A stretch of 64,000 nt of DNA from Tuctoria greenei (GCA_036927565.1 JAYESD010000003.1:38071325-38135324), one strand, 5' to 3'. Positions 21,644-33,210 are shown, counted from the first letter of the stretch. Made by a program: numbers and translations. The notes: generated by a model from the sequence alone, not told the origin.

Positions 21644-22330
21644 TCAATTTTCAGCCTCTGGCCTCAAAGAAGTAGGCACAGCTGGCTTGCCTTGCTTCTT
21701 CGGCCACACCTTCCTTGGCGGCTTAGTGGACTTGGGCCGTTCGGACGACCCTGGCTTCTTCATCTTTTTAAAATGTCGGCGTGGGCGAAGAGATGGAGTC
21801 TCATAAATCAGTTTCCTCATGAATGCAATGATGGTGTCCACTTGAGGTAGTGTAACTTCAACCTCCTTGACATGTTTGACATTCGGGCCATACTTGATTT
21901 TGATCATGGAGCATTGATCCTTCCTTGGCTGAAAGTCAAACTTCTCCTCCTTGCCATTGATATGGAAACGTATTTCTCCGACTCCCAAATTGATATGAGC
22001 ATCCGTGGTGCTAAGGAAAGATTGCCCAAAAATGAGCGGAGCTTCCTTCTCGAGCTCCATGTCGAGCACCACGAAGTCCACGGGTATGAAGAATTCCGGA
22101 TTTTCACTGGGACGTTTTTGGTGATACCTGTAGGGTAGTGGACTGATGAGCCGACCAGCTGGAGTTGCATTGGTGTTGGAGACAACGCAGTGAAGTTCAG
22201 CTTGTCGAAGACCACCTTTGGCATGACACTAACACTTGCACTAAGGTCACAAAGTGCCTTGTCAAAGTGTTGTGTGCCAATGGAGCAGGATATAATGGGA
22301 TATCCTTGGTCTTGTAGCTAGTTTCCCTCC
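21644..22330 (-). pseudogene. Athila-type retropepsin
   Basis: This is the element's aspartic protease. On the minus strand the motifs are YPIISCSIGTQHFDKALCDL, SASVSVMPKVVFDKLNF, VKIRNS, DFVVLDMELEKEAPLIFGQS and FLSTTDAHINLGVGEIRFHI. The catalytic motif, normally D-L-G-A in this lineage, reads D-L-S-A, losing the Gly. A frameshift near 22080 separates the two halves. After the protease the frame ends in a Lys/Pro-rich tail instead of running into RT. Confidence 0.85.
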
Positions 22331-22399
22331 TGTATAGAGATTATGTTGACATTCTCTACTGGAGGCTCAGGTTGCCCTAGCTTCTTGCCATTCTCTAAT

Positions 22400-23590
22400 G
22401 GCGGGACAACAGCTGTCAATTGAGCTAACTGGGTCTCCAACATCTTGTTGAAGCTCAGCTGGCTCGTAAGGCAGAAGCTTAGCCTTCAACCTTAACATTA
22501 ATGCTTTCTAGGGGCTCGTAAGGCAGAAGCTTAGCCTTCAACCTTAACATTAATGCTTTCTAGGGTCGGCTAATGGCAAGTTCCTTCAAGGGTGACTGGC
22601 TTCCATTACCATTGTTGTTGTTGTAGCCCCCTTTAAAGAAAGGGCATGGTTGGTCCCACCCTTGACCTCCTGGACAGTAGCCATTGTTGTAATTCCCGTT
22701 GTTGGCTAAGTATAAGTCACTCCCCATATGAACTGCGTTGCCACAAACTTCACATGTCATGTGAGAGTCTAAAGTTTGGACGATGCCAAATACATCACCA
22801 TTGGCTTGACAATCTATCTTCTTCATTAGAAGGTCCAATTTGGTAGCGATCATGTCCACCTCTTACAAGGTGTGCATGCCTCGCTTTTGGGGCTGGATAC
22901 GCTCATCGCTCTAACCCGTATTGGAAACGATCTTCTAAATCCATTCTTTGACTTTGGGCACCGTAAGCGAGAAGAAGGCTCCTTAAGCAGTAGCATCCAC
23001 ATGGCCACGGGCTGACGGAGTCGACCCATTGTAGAAGTTTTGGATGACAAGCCAATCATCCATACCATGGTGGGGACAGGCTAGGGTATACTCCTACAGC
23101 CTTTCCCAAGCCTCAGGAATAGATTCCTTGGCCTCTTGCTGGAAGCTTGAAATTCTTCCACGTAGGGCAATAGTCTTACCCAATGAGAAGAACCTGGCGA
23201 GGAATGCTGTAGAACACTTTTCCCAAGTGTTTAGCACTTCAGCTCATGTAGAACCACTGCTTTGCTCTCCCAAGGAGGGAGAACAAAAGCAGTCGAAGAC
23301 GAATGGCATCGGGTATTACATCCTTGATTTTGAAAGTGCTACAAATCTCATGGAATTGTTGCAGATGAGCACTAGGATTCTCGTTGGCTTTCCCACTGAA
23401 GGGGTTAGCCTACACCATAGTGATTAGGCCAGTCTTGATTTCGAAGTTCACGTCTCCCGTGTTGACATTGGATCCAGTAGACACATTTTCAGCAGAGGGA
23501 GCCAAGAACTCACAAAGGGTCTTCTAGGCCACTGGCTTGCAGCGTGATGGTGCGGAGATGATGGGTTTCCTAGCCGACAATATCACCTGA
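22400..23590 (-). pseudogene. Athila-type Gag
   Basis: On the minus strand the capsid core reads HLQQFHEICSTFKIKDVIPD, AIRLRLLLFSLLGRAKQWFY, then GMDDWL and FYNG with frameshifts. The nucleocapsid part has SHMTCEVCGNAVHMGSDLY, a degenerate CCHC knuckle, followed by the Asn/Gly/Gln-rich stretch typical of the family (NNGYCPGGQGWDQPCPFF). Many frameshifts and stops occur. A perfect 52-bp tandem duplication (22461-22564) lies downstream of the knuckle. Confidence 0.85.
22461..22564. repeat. Perfect 52-bp tandem duplication in the Athila gag remnant
   Basis: A 52-bp unit beginning GGCTCGTAAGGCAGAAGCTT is present twice, head to tail, at 22461-22512 and 22513-22564 without a visible difference. 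The surrounding gag is heavily decayed, so the duplication is much younger than the element, or it is an assembly artefact. Confidence 0.9.
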
Positions 23591-23792
23591 GGAGGAATGA
23601 CACGAGGTCAAACTCTTCACAGCGGTGACTCGAGATCTTTTATGTAGTTTGCCGACAAAAGGAAATCGGTCAAACACTACCTTGTTTTCATATCAAATAA
23701 TGCGAAAACAAAGCAGCGTTATCCTACTAAAAACCTACTAGAATCCTATCTACCACATGATCATTCAAATCTTTTGTGCCTTCCCGACAACA

Positions 23793-23812
23793 GCGCTAGA
23801 AATGTTTGTAGG
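23793..23812 (-). other. Primer-binding site, tRNA-Asp-like (Athila type)
   Basis: On the minus strand TTTCTAGCGCTGTTGTCGGG follows the LTR end. It resembles TGGCGCCGTTGCCGGGG, the Athila-type primer site usually assigned to tRNA-Asp. The plus-strand copy at 53163 starts with the same TTTCTAGCGC. Confidence 0.75.
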
Positions 23813-25380
23813 TATTTCTTAACGTCTACAGGTCATCCTAGCAGCAAGGTTAGTTCTGCGGAGGCACTAGGCTAATTTAAGCCAAAGCAAGATGAATTCC
23901 TCAAGCACGCAGAAAGTACTGTTGTAGCATTTTACCCAAGAGTATTATCTAGGATATCATATTTGTTCATGCCAAAGGAAGGCAATGTAGAAGAGTGGCA
24001 AAGTTAAGGATAGAAGAGAGTGTTCTAGCAAGGGATCTGGTAGGATTGATAAATGAAGTGATAGGTTTGTGTGACACACACCTAGGCAAACTACTCTAAA
24101 TGGTAAGAATGTCCTAGTGGAGGCCAAGTTATGGATGGAGCTACTCCTATTGTGCTTTAAGTATTCGTATACATAGTCAACTAGTGTACATATAGGTATG
24201 CTAACTATGAGTACTAGGGCTTAGTGGTCTAACACATCGGGCACGAATTTACCCCTGATAATATCAGGATGATTCTCGCCACTAGCCTGCGGCATAGCCA
24301 AACGTTGGGGATTATGAAGGACGAACAGGGCTGTCACCGCCTGCTGCCTACCCCTACAAACCGTGGGTCTACGAGACATCCAATGCTACTTAATTATCTA
24401 AGCACCATGCTTACATAAAAAGTAAATACCTTAAGAGCTGCAGTACACGTACCTTCCTAAGGCAATGACTAATCTAAACATCGTTGAAACCAATTCGGGA
24501 CCAAGCACTAGCTTACTCATATTAACATAATCATATTAATACCTAATTAGACTATCGTGGTGGTGAATGATGTTTATGATAACAAGATATGAGCATTATT
24601 ACTAGATCATAGTAACATCTACATCTAGCACATACATGGACTCCACAACCAAACGAGGAATGCTACATCCAAGTATATGAATAAGCAAAGACTAATGATA
24701 CTAATATAAAGCATAATGTCACAAATAAAAAAAAGATACATGAGCCATATCTTTTCCAATTTTGACTTGGGACTGGAGGGTCCTCTCTACAGACTAACCT
24801 CCACTAAGGACTAAGAGAGCACTAGTGTAATACAAGAGAGAATGCTTGAGTAGTGTGTAGGAGAAGTGAGGCAACCCCCCCCTCCCCATTTATACACGGA
24901 GTAAAGGCGGTTTGCGCCACAATTAGCGCGTGAATCAATCTTCACTGCTTTCAGGGAGCCATGAGGAGAAAACACGTGGAAGTTGACCAGGTTTGGCGCC
25001 AGGGCCAAGTTGGCTGACTAGGAGGCTCGATCGACCTAGTCCTGGCCCCCCTTCGATCACGGTCCTTCGAGTGACTAATATGTGGACCCATGTTCCATCC
25101 CCTCGTGAATTTCCATTGGATTCACTCGGATACGCCTGGGAATGGGTCCATGGATCCAAGTGATGCCACATGTTGTCGCGTGATTTGTTGAGGTGGCACT
25201 TTTAGGATTGCTCCCCTCATTCTCCATCATTTCTAAATAAAAACTTTTTAATGCACTATTTGTACAAGTACAAGTGGAATTATGTTAAATATAGCTATGA
25301 TATGTGTAATAAGTATTTATTTCCTCACATAATTGAGTTATATCGACGGTCGAAATTGGTATATAACGACTGTCAACACA
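23813..25380 (-). repeat. Athila-like 5' LTR, minus strand
   Basis: It is 1568 bp. On the minus strand it begins TGTGTTGACAGTCG and ends in ACA before the primer site. The stretch 24240-24380 (minus) matches 52790-52935 of the plus-strand LTR (both contain CATAGACCCA- or GTAGACCCA-like and AGGTAGGCAG- or GGGTAGGCAG-like blocks), so the two belong to one family. No second LTR of this copy is present. Confidence 0.8.
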
Positions 25381-26023
25381 CGCTCTTTCCATAAAATCAT
25401 GAGGTTGTCTGAGCAGACATCAATCTTCTCATATTTCATACCAGGACCAAAAATCAATTTCTTGGAGTGCTACATATCTTTAGGCACTTTATGAGGCTGT
25501 GGAAGGATATCACTGATTAGTTTGATGAGATCGTTATAGAAGTTATTGGAGAAGAAATAGTTAGACTTAATTATCGTAGTCTAGTCATGAAAGTGAGAAG
25601 GGTCACTTTGGTGTGTTCATGAAGCGGCTCTTCTAAAGTTTTGAGAAGCGTGAAGAAGGCTACAACCTCCATTGTAGGAGGATCCTCCATCAATTCAAGA
25701 TTTATGGCTTCAAGCATCTTATCCATCCTATCGACCCCCGTGCTGTCAGCCTCCTCTCGATCTTCTATGGCTTGAGAAGGTATCTCACCGTGAAGAGTCC
25801 ACAACTCACAATGTTGCATGAAACCATTTTGACACAAGTAGAATGTCAATGTTACATTATCGAAACACTTCAAATTCTGGCATCTTCTACATGGCACCGC
25901 ACCTTGCAGTTGTTTGACAATGAAAAAGCTTGTTATATAAAAGCATCTGTCTTGGTGAACCACTCATCTGAGTGAATCCCATCCTTTTTCCAAGCAGTGT
26001 ACATCCAAGTGCAGTCTTCAGCC
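25381..26023 (-). pseudogene. CACTA (En/Spm) transposase N-terminus, truncated
   Basis: On the minus strand from 26023 the frame starts MAEDCTWMYTAWKKDG, then DEWFTKTDAFI, as in the transposase-associated domain at the start of plant CACTA TNP2-like transposases. It continues after a stop with CRRCQNLKCF and LCQNGFMQHCELWTLHGE (zinc-binding Cys/His pattern), an acidic linker, and KYEKIDVCSDN just before 25381, where the Athila-like LTR begins. The catalytic part is not in the window. Other grass CACTA genes have KIDVC-type motifs at the same point. Non-functional. Confidence 0.82.
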
Positions 26024-26903
26024 ATATTTGAGGGTATACCTTCAAAGCAGACAAATCATTATTAATTTAATTTTTATTTATGGCACAGCCCTACAACTAG
26101 GCAAATAGGTCCTAAGCCCACCCAAGAGTGACTGAGGGAACGTGCTTATGATGAGACATTAAGTTCGAATCTAGAAGAAATTTTGGGCAACATAACCCCG
26201 CTGTTCTCCAATTGCACGCCCAAAAAATGGTGCAGCGTAGAACATCAGGGTTATGCTGTCAAAATCACGTCTGGATCCAGACCATTTATCTAGCTCGTCA
26301 TAAGCACGCCCTCGGTCACTCCCAGGCTGTCCAGAAAGGGACAATTCCGAACCAACAAAACTCACATGCCTATCGCATGTGAGACATGCCGATTCAAAAC
26401 AGGTGACGCATTTCTATAGGTTATGTTAATCATTTTAATTTTGAGTCATTTACGAGAAATGAAAGAACAAGATGGAGAGAGAGTGACAGAGAGGGGAAAT
26501 AATGGAGGATGCTCGTCCACGCGCGGACGTTTGCCGTCATCACTGGCGCCTTTCTCTTCCGTGCCTGTACCGACCTCGTTTAGCTTAATCTTGACATACA
26601 TTTGCTAAAGCAAATAACACTTTATATTATATAATCTTATACGACGGGGTATATAGCTAATCTTTGTAAATAAGCAAAAAATTATGCAATCAATTAAATA
26701 AACAACAAATCAAACAATTTTACATGTTATCACAATAAATTAATAATAAACTAACTACTTAAGTAAACAATGCAAAATCTATTCCACTCAGTAAACATTT
26801 TTGCAATTAATCAACAAATTAAACATTTCTAAACTCATGCAAAGTTTAATTCACTAATTAAACATCATATCAACTAATAAACTGTATAATCAACAAACTA
26901 TAT
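26024..26903. other. Unassigned stretch, mostly AT-rich
   Basis: This lies upstream of the CACTA gene start and before the Tat-1 LTR. 26171-26365 is open on the minus strand (64 codons) but shows no motif I recognise; it may be CACTA 5' sequence. 26610-26900 is very AT-rich, with direct repeats of CAACAAATTAAAC-like strings. No CACTA terminal repeat is visible. Confidence 0.4.
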
Positions 26904-27010
26904 TGTTGGTACCCCGCATACCGTGTACCCCGCCCATAGGACGAAAACATCTAAGGACCTTGCCCTCCTATGGGGCAAGCTCCAGTGTTGCCACCTATCC
27001 AGCAGGCTTG

Positions 27011-27550
27011 GACCCCGCCTCTCCTCAGAGGTGGGGTTTGGACCCGCCACGTGTCCTGCGGCTCCGGACCCTGCCTCTCCCCAAAGGTGGGCTCCAGACC
27101 CGCAACATGTCCCGCGGCTTTAGACCCTGCCTCTCCTTAGAGGTGGGCTCCCGACCCGCCACGTGTCCAGCGGGCTTGGACCCTGCCTCTTCTTAGACCG
27201 CGGCTCTGGATCCTTCCTCTCCTCAGAGGTGGGCTTCGAACCCACCACGTGTCCTGCAGCTTTGAATGTTGCCTCTCTTTAGAGGTGGGCTCCAGACCTG
27301 CCATATGTCCAGTGGGCTCGGACTCCGCCTCTCCTTAGAGTTGGGCTCTAGAGCCACCACATGTCTAGCAGGCTCGGACCCCACCTCTCCTCAGAGGAGG
27401 GCTCCGGACCCACCACATGACCAGCAGGCTCGGACCCTGCCTCTCCTTAGAGGAGGGCTCCAGACCCATGACGTGTCCACCAGTCTTGGACCCCGCCTCT
27501 CCTCAAAGGGGGGCTCTGGACCCACCACGTGTTCTCCGGCACTAGACCTG
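27011..27550 (+). repeat. Tandem array of about 56-bp units in the Tat-1 LTR
   Basis: About ten units follow the pattern GACCCTGCCTCTCCTTAGAG, GTGGGCTCC, then CCGCCACGTGTCC and a G/C-rich spacer. One unit is shortened (about 27179-27210). The CACGTG core is kept in about four units and changed to CATG or similar in others. The array lies upstream of the TATA box. The Tat-2 LTR has only a degenerate version at about 54230-54560. Confidence 0.85.
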
Positions 27551-28090
27551 GCTCTCGGCAAAGACAATCTCCAGTGCTACCGTGTGGCCAGCGGCCTTCC
27601 CTGGGTGGTAGGTCACAGGAGTAAAGAGCGACATTCTCTTGCTAGTCATGCATTCAAGACACATGCCTTTCCCAAGTGCATGGGCGCGACGCACGCTCCA
27701 GACAGGTGGTATTGTGCCCAATGACATCACAGTGAAGACACAGTAGAGCTCCACTACGCTTATGACGGAGTAGGTTGTGGCAACACGACGGATGGGACAT
27801 TCCCTGCCATCATCAACATATATGCTTCGCCTCTGGCGTTCATCTTGGCAGGACGGCAGGTCTTCAAGCCGGGATCAGAGGGAGTAGTAAGTAGACATAA
27901 TACATTAGATTTTGTACAGGGCTAAGATTTCCTCGGGGCCACCTGTCAGGCCCCAAGCCCCACTTATAACTGCCCGACCAGTGACTATAAAAGGACCGGA
28001 TAGCCAAGGACTTGGGTCAGGTCGACTCATACTCACACAAGCTGCAGCTCGTGCACTCCTCCACCCCCCCTGTTGTGGATGCCCCTCAAG

Positions 28091-28930
28091 GAGCTGCAGA
28101 GCAGTGGATCAATGACATCGACCACCTCATCATTGCCATCCTCAACAAGACTCCATGAAATAGGCAACAGGTCGCCCTATAGCACGTGTCGCTGTCGTGC
28201 ATGCCGACTATCGACCGGCGGACGGCCGACTCACGCTCGACCCAACTCTCCAGAGCTGACCTCAAGGTCGAGCTCGACCGTCGCTGAGTGGCGGAAGGTG
28301 GCCACGTCATCATTGGACGGCAGCGTGAGGGACGCTGCAACCTCGAGGCCGACTACAGCGCACTGGGTATTGCACCTCCGGTGTACGCAGCACAACCTGC
28401 GCCCTCGGTGTATGCAACACAATCTTGGTCCCACCAGGCATACGCTGCACAGCCTGCACCTCAGGCATATGCTGCACCAAACCCTGCTCCAACAGGGGTA
28501 GGTAGAGGATGCGCAGCCCTGGTGCCACATCTCCACTTCGTGGTGTAGTTCAGGCCTCACCTGCCAGAGAAGTACTACGGGAGAGTCAACCCTGCCGAGT
28601 TTCTATAGATCTACTCCACAACCATCCTTGCTGCAGGAGGGTATGAGGCCATCATGGCCAACCACTTCCCTATTTCTCTGACCAGCTCTGCTCGGTCGTG
28701 ACTCGTGAACCTCCTCCGAGGATCCATAACCTCCTGGGTGGAGTTTTGCTGACAGTTCACGACAAACTTTGGCAGCTCCTACACGCGCACCAGCACGGAG
28801 CTTGACCTCCACGACGTGCAACAATGTTCGGGGGAGTCTCTTCGATCCTTCATCTAGCAATTCTCCCAGGTACGAAACACCATCCCTCACATCATGAATG
28901 CCTCTGTTGTAGTTGCATTCGACAGGGTGC
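28091..28930 (+). pseudogene. Tat-type Gag, interrupted
   Basis: The beginning reads EQWINDIDHLIIAILNKTP, followed by a frameshift and an Ala/Pro/Tyr-rich stretch. The capsid core follows: FRPHLPEKYYGRVNPAEFL, TTILAAGGYEAIMANHFPIS, LVNLLRGSITSWVEFC, FTTNFGSSYTRTSTELDLH and IRQ-type FSQVRNTIPHI. Several in-frame stops (after NKTP, AEFL, SARS) make it inactive. The frame ends at VAFDRVL, where a copia LTR starts. The core aligns well with 59160-59600 of Tat-2. Confidence 0.85.
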
Positions 28931-31900
28931 TGAAGGTTTGCATGCAAAGTTTTGAATATACGTGAGAAACACACTTTGCACTGTCCGAACTTTTGCTGCA
29001 CGTAAACTGCATGTGTTTTGCATTTCGAACTGTCCGAACTTTCTATAAGCTGAAATAATTGTGTGGCTGCTATGTTTTTCATTTGCAATGTTTTAGACTT
29101 GCATTTTGGCTTATGGAAAGTTTGCTTCGTGTTTTTATACTAAGTTTTTGGTGTGTCTTGGCTGATAATGGTGGATATTATTTTGTCAATTTGTAACATG
29201 CTTATGTGAGATGCTCACGTAAGGTGTTGTGGTTACCGGACTAATGTGAGTCAAGTCGAGGACTTGTGCTCGGAAGATATGGTTGTTTCTTCATGTGCAT
29301 GTGTTGCTTGAGGTCAAGACATGGCTGGTTATGGGATCCATAGAATTAGTTTTAGGGAGAAGATGAGGTTCAACAACCAAATTCGGGACGAATTGTGGTT
29401 GAGTTGATTGGGAGGTCATGCAGCATGTTTGGGTCAAGAACAATGCATATGAAGGTATTGTGAACATTGCTGGAAAGTGTTTGCACATGTGCAAGGGGTG
29501 CATGGATATGGCAACATTGTTCCAAGGCGTGATGAAGAGATATGGACGTGAAAATGTGGCCGGAAAGGTCCAACCAGCTAGATTATGCCACAGGTTGCGG
29601 CTGAGGTGGTTATGGTTTATTTATGGAAAGTTTCAAGTTTTTTTTGGTTAGATTTCATGTGGGTTATGAAGTTGAGTTGTTTTAAGAATGTTTAGGACAT
29701 TCCTAAGGTATTTGGAAGTCTTAAAATTGCTTCTATCTGCGTATGGAAGAGTCTTGAGAAGTTATGAAAAGTTTCGATTGAAACTGAGTAGAGTCCTATT
29801 TAAGATTAGATTGGCCTAAGGGCTGGTTTATAAGCAAGGGAGGCTAGAGCTTATGTTGCACGACTTTTGGGCTGTTCCTCTTGTGTTTTGTTCAATAAAA
29901 TTTGTAGTTTAGAGGAGCTTTTGTGCCTTGTTCGTCTGACTTGTTCTCGTCAAGTTTTTTTCGTTGAGTTTTTGCGTTGTCCGATCTTTCTTCAGTGCTT
30001 CGACCGTAACTTATCTTTTGTAGATCCAATTGATGTGATTCTTTTTTGTGTTGTCTTCACAACTCAATACTTCATTATGTGAAAATTTCACGGTCATTGG
30101 AATTGCGGATTTTGAGTTACATGAGTTTCTTTGCAGCGTAGCAGATCTGTTAACTCTCTGTTAGAACATATTGACCTTTGCTCACGGTTTCAGTCATAAG
30201 TTGATTTTTACTCAGCCTTTTCTTGTGATTCCTGTTGCCGTGTCTCCGTGAATTGATTCTCTACTATCTAAACTTATTTGTCACATTTTGAACACATTGC
30301 AAACACTCGCACACATGGTTTCTTTATCGGGTTGATTTTCTGTCGAGGGGTTTTTGTAGCTGTAACGCCCTCATTTTCATCCATCATGCATTGCATACAT
30401 TCTTATACATGTTTAACATCAAGCAACACAAAAAGGAACAAGTTAAAATGAATTAGAACCAAAACGACAATTAAAAACCTGTATCGGTGCAGACTTGTCC
30501 GAATTGGACCCCGGACTTGTCCGATGTACATCCTGTTGTTTTCCGGACTTATCCGCTATTTGTTACGGATTAGTCCAAGAAACGGTTTTGTTTTCCTCCG
30601 GACTTGTCCAGCCTCATACTGGACTTGTCCATTTTGCTTTCTGGTCTTGATCGGACACTTCTGAACCTCCACTGGACGTGTCCGTTCAACATTCTGTTCT
30701 ATATCGGACTTGTTCGGCCCCTGCGCAGACTAGTCTGGTTTGCCCAACTCGGATTCTGTTTTTCCTCCACGATGAGTAATTGGGTATTTGCCTTAAGTGG
30801 GCCCAATAATGTCATACCCAACCCCTGTGGAGCCCATGTGTGACCTCACCAAGGCCTCCACCGCCTTATAGTCGAATTCCACCCAAACCCTACCACCTCC
30901 ACCCTATATAAACACCCCACCACCCACCCTTTCATCTCTTTGCCACATTAAAAGAAACATTTAACCCTAGTTCGTGAGAGCCGCCATTAAGAAGCCTCCA
31001 CCGCAAAGAGAAGAAGGAAGAGGAAGAAGGCAGGAGGATCAACCAAGATCTTCGTCGCTGCTGTGATCTCCATCATCAATCCTTCATCGTCAACATCCTC
31101 CTTTCCCAATTCTTCGTCTTCTTCAATCTTGACGTCAAGTTCTCGAGTTCCACTGAATCCTCAACCCCTGAACCCTAGGATTCATGGTAAATACCTTAGA
31201 TTCATCTTTTCTACATAAATTATGGTTCTATTAACTTTAATTATGCTCTAGATGAAAATTCACCAAAATCCTAGCCATAACGGACTTGTCGGGTCCATTG
31301 CAGACTAATCCGATTTCCTCTCTGTTCCGCAACGGACATGTCCGGCCCAAGTGCGGACTAGTCCGGTCCTTCAGATCCAGAAATTCCTGGAACTTCTTTA
31401 ATATTCTCTAAAGTGACTTGAAACTTCTTCTAACATGTAAGACTTAATTATAACTAGTTAGTAAGCAATGATAGCAACTTGATAACATGCATTACCACAT
31501 AATTGCATCATTCATGCGCGTCATGACATATTGAGTAATATGTGAGAACTTATTGATTGTAATGCTTGTTTTGTATGTTTGTTGCACGGAATAGAAGGTA
31601 TTACTCTAGAGTGTGCTGTCGAGGACCTCAAGCACCAGAACTTCGAAGCTTTTGATCCTAACCAGTCTCAAGAGCAATGCAAGTGTCCTTGAACATTTTG
31701 ATCCTGTTTTTAAATGTTTTGCTTGCAAACCTGCATGTTTGTATCAGATTTATGGAAAACCCATTGATAGGTGTTTACTAGACTTGTTTGACAATCCGTG
31801 TCACTTGAAATATGTTGTAGAGAGTCAGGAAGTGCATTTTATCCTTTTGCTTCGTTCTAATTAATTGGGATGGGAAAACAACCAAATGGCTTAACTATGA

Positions 31901-33210
31901 ATTAATGAGCATGTATATGATGAGAATTGATGAATTTGGCTAATTGGGAACATGGGACTTGGGATATCTAAGCAAGCATGGATTGTGGACTGGGTTGGAT
32001 GTTATGGTGGTTTTGCTTGCTTTAGATCTATGGCCCGGTTCGTGGAGCGACCATCAAGGATATACAGTGACACCACAAGGCCAAGTATGGGTGCGGTGTA
32101 GTCGAATAATTAGGTGTACTGTTGGTATCGTATGGACCATTGGATGGTGCAGGGAATGGGAGTCGAGGAGGGCTACCCTGGTTACCCCATGGCACATGAG
32201 GGGGCCTGTGGGTGGGAGAATGGAGATTCAAGCCTACTGGTGAAGCCTTAGTGGGTCCGTACATACTAGTAGTCCCTTTGTAAAAGCTATTTTGTGAGAC
32301 GGCATAAGGGAGGTTCTTAGTCACTGAAAGGTGATGAAATCACAAATGTATGGGTAATGTGGTACAACCTATGCAGAGTATTAAAAACTATCATGATAAT
32401 TGTGCTCCCGGTTATGAGCATTTTGGACCCTCACATGATTAGAGTGGAACTTGGTTTTGGTTTGATTATGGTTATGATATTGGTTTTGGTTTTGGATTTT
32501 CATAAATGAATGTGGTTAATGATGAAGGTGAGAAATTGGTTTATGGATGGAGAAATTATGATGGATGTGGTATCATGGTAATTAATGGTGTTTGACTCAT
32601 TGTTCGTAATTATTTGGGTTATGGTGGGATTAATTCACATATACGTGGCAGTATGCTTTTCATATGTTTTAAATGTACTTTTCAGCAAATAGCCATTATT
32701 TATTATCAATTCCTTGTCTCTAGCTACATGTCATTATTTTCCCACTCTTGCTAAGTACGACTTGTGCTCACTCTTGCTATTCCCCCACCAATAGTTTCAG
32801 GTGATGTTTGGGAGTACCCTGAGGATAATGTGGCGTACTATGTAATGTGCTCCTGTCGACTTGCCAGTGGTTATGTTTGGAGCCGCGCTATACCATTTGC
32901 TTAGTTGCTTAGTTTAGATTATTTTTGCTGCAGTATTAGTAGTATTGATAATAATAATCATTAGACTTTGTAATTAAAGGATTACTTGAATATTGTAATG
33001 AAAGTACTCATTTACTAGTTTGTGCTATGGTAATTTCTGTATATCATTTGTGGTTTGGTCGTGTATGTGTGATGAACGTCCTGGGCACACATATGCGTCG
33101 CACTTGGTTCATTTTCAGAACCAGATGTCACAGTACCTTCCGCTGAAAAAGTTTTAAATCTACCATTCACCCCCCCTCTGGTAGCTTTTCATGTGCTCTT
33201 CGGTCCTACA
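28931..33210 (+). repeat. Copia-1 5' LTR with inserted solo LTR
   Basis: The copia LTR runs from about 28931 (TGAAGGTTTGCATGC; the start is approximate) to TCCTACA at 33210, about 1.5 kb without the insertion at 30361-33132. A TATTTAAG box lies near 29800. The reverse complement of 63420-64000 matches this LTR (GGGCTGTTCCTCTTGTGTTT at about 29868, and ATCTACCATTCACCCCCC near 33160), so both are copies of one family. Confidence 0.8.
30361..33132 (+). repeat. Solo chromovirus LTR in the copia-1 LTR
   Basis: A 2772-bp LTR from TGTAACGCCC to GATGTCACA is flanked by GTAGC (30356-30360) and GTACC (33133-33137), a 5-bp duplication with one mismatch. It has palindromes (30490-30735), a TATA box near 30903, block A 31595-31678 and block B 32801-32841, in which the terminal TAG is TAT. 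No internal sequence remains, so it arose by recombination between two LTRs. Confidence 0.9.

Larger units (their letters stand above)
19467..25380 (-). mobile_element. Athila-like Ty3/gypsy element, pol-less, minus strand
   Basis: Read on the minus strand, the order is 5' LTR (25380-23813), primer-binding site (23812-23793), gag (about 23590-22400), protease (about 22330-21644), a non-coding stretch with a TATA box, and an ATHILA-type ORF (20905-19570). RT, RNase H and integrase are missing between protease and the last ORF, and no 3' LTR is seen before the subfamily-B LTR at 19466. The 5' LTR lies inside a CACTA transposase fragment. This is either a deletion derivative or a copy of a non-autonomous family. 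Confidence 0.82.
26904..28930 (+). mobile_element. Tat-type Ty3/gypsy element 1 (LTR and gag), truncated
   Basis: The LTR starts TGTTGGTACCCCGCATACCG at 26904, has a tandem array (27011-27550) and a TATA box (27986-27993), and passes without a recognisable primer-binding site into gag near 28091, so the LTR end and gag start are deleted. The gag is cut by a copia LTR at about 28931. The sequence is related throughout to Tat-2 (54131-60775). No 3' part is found. Confidence 0.8.

Noticed and set aside
28086..28560. Minus-strand open frames opposite the Tat-1 gag
   Set aside because: They are shadows of the gag frame. The + strand has recognisable Gag motifs and the minus strand has none.
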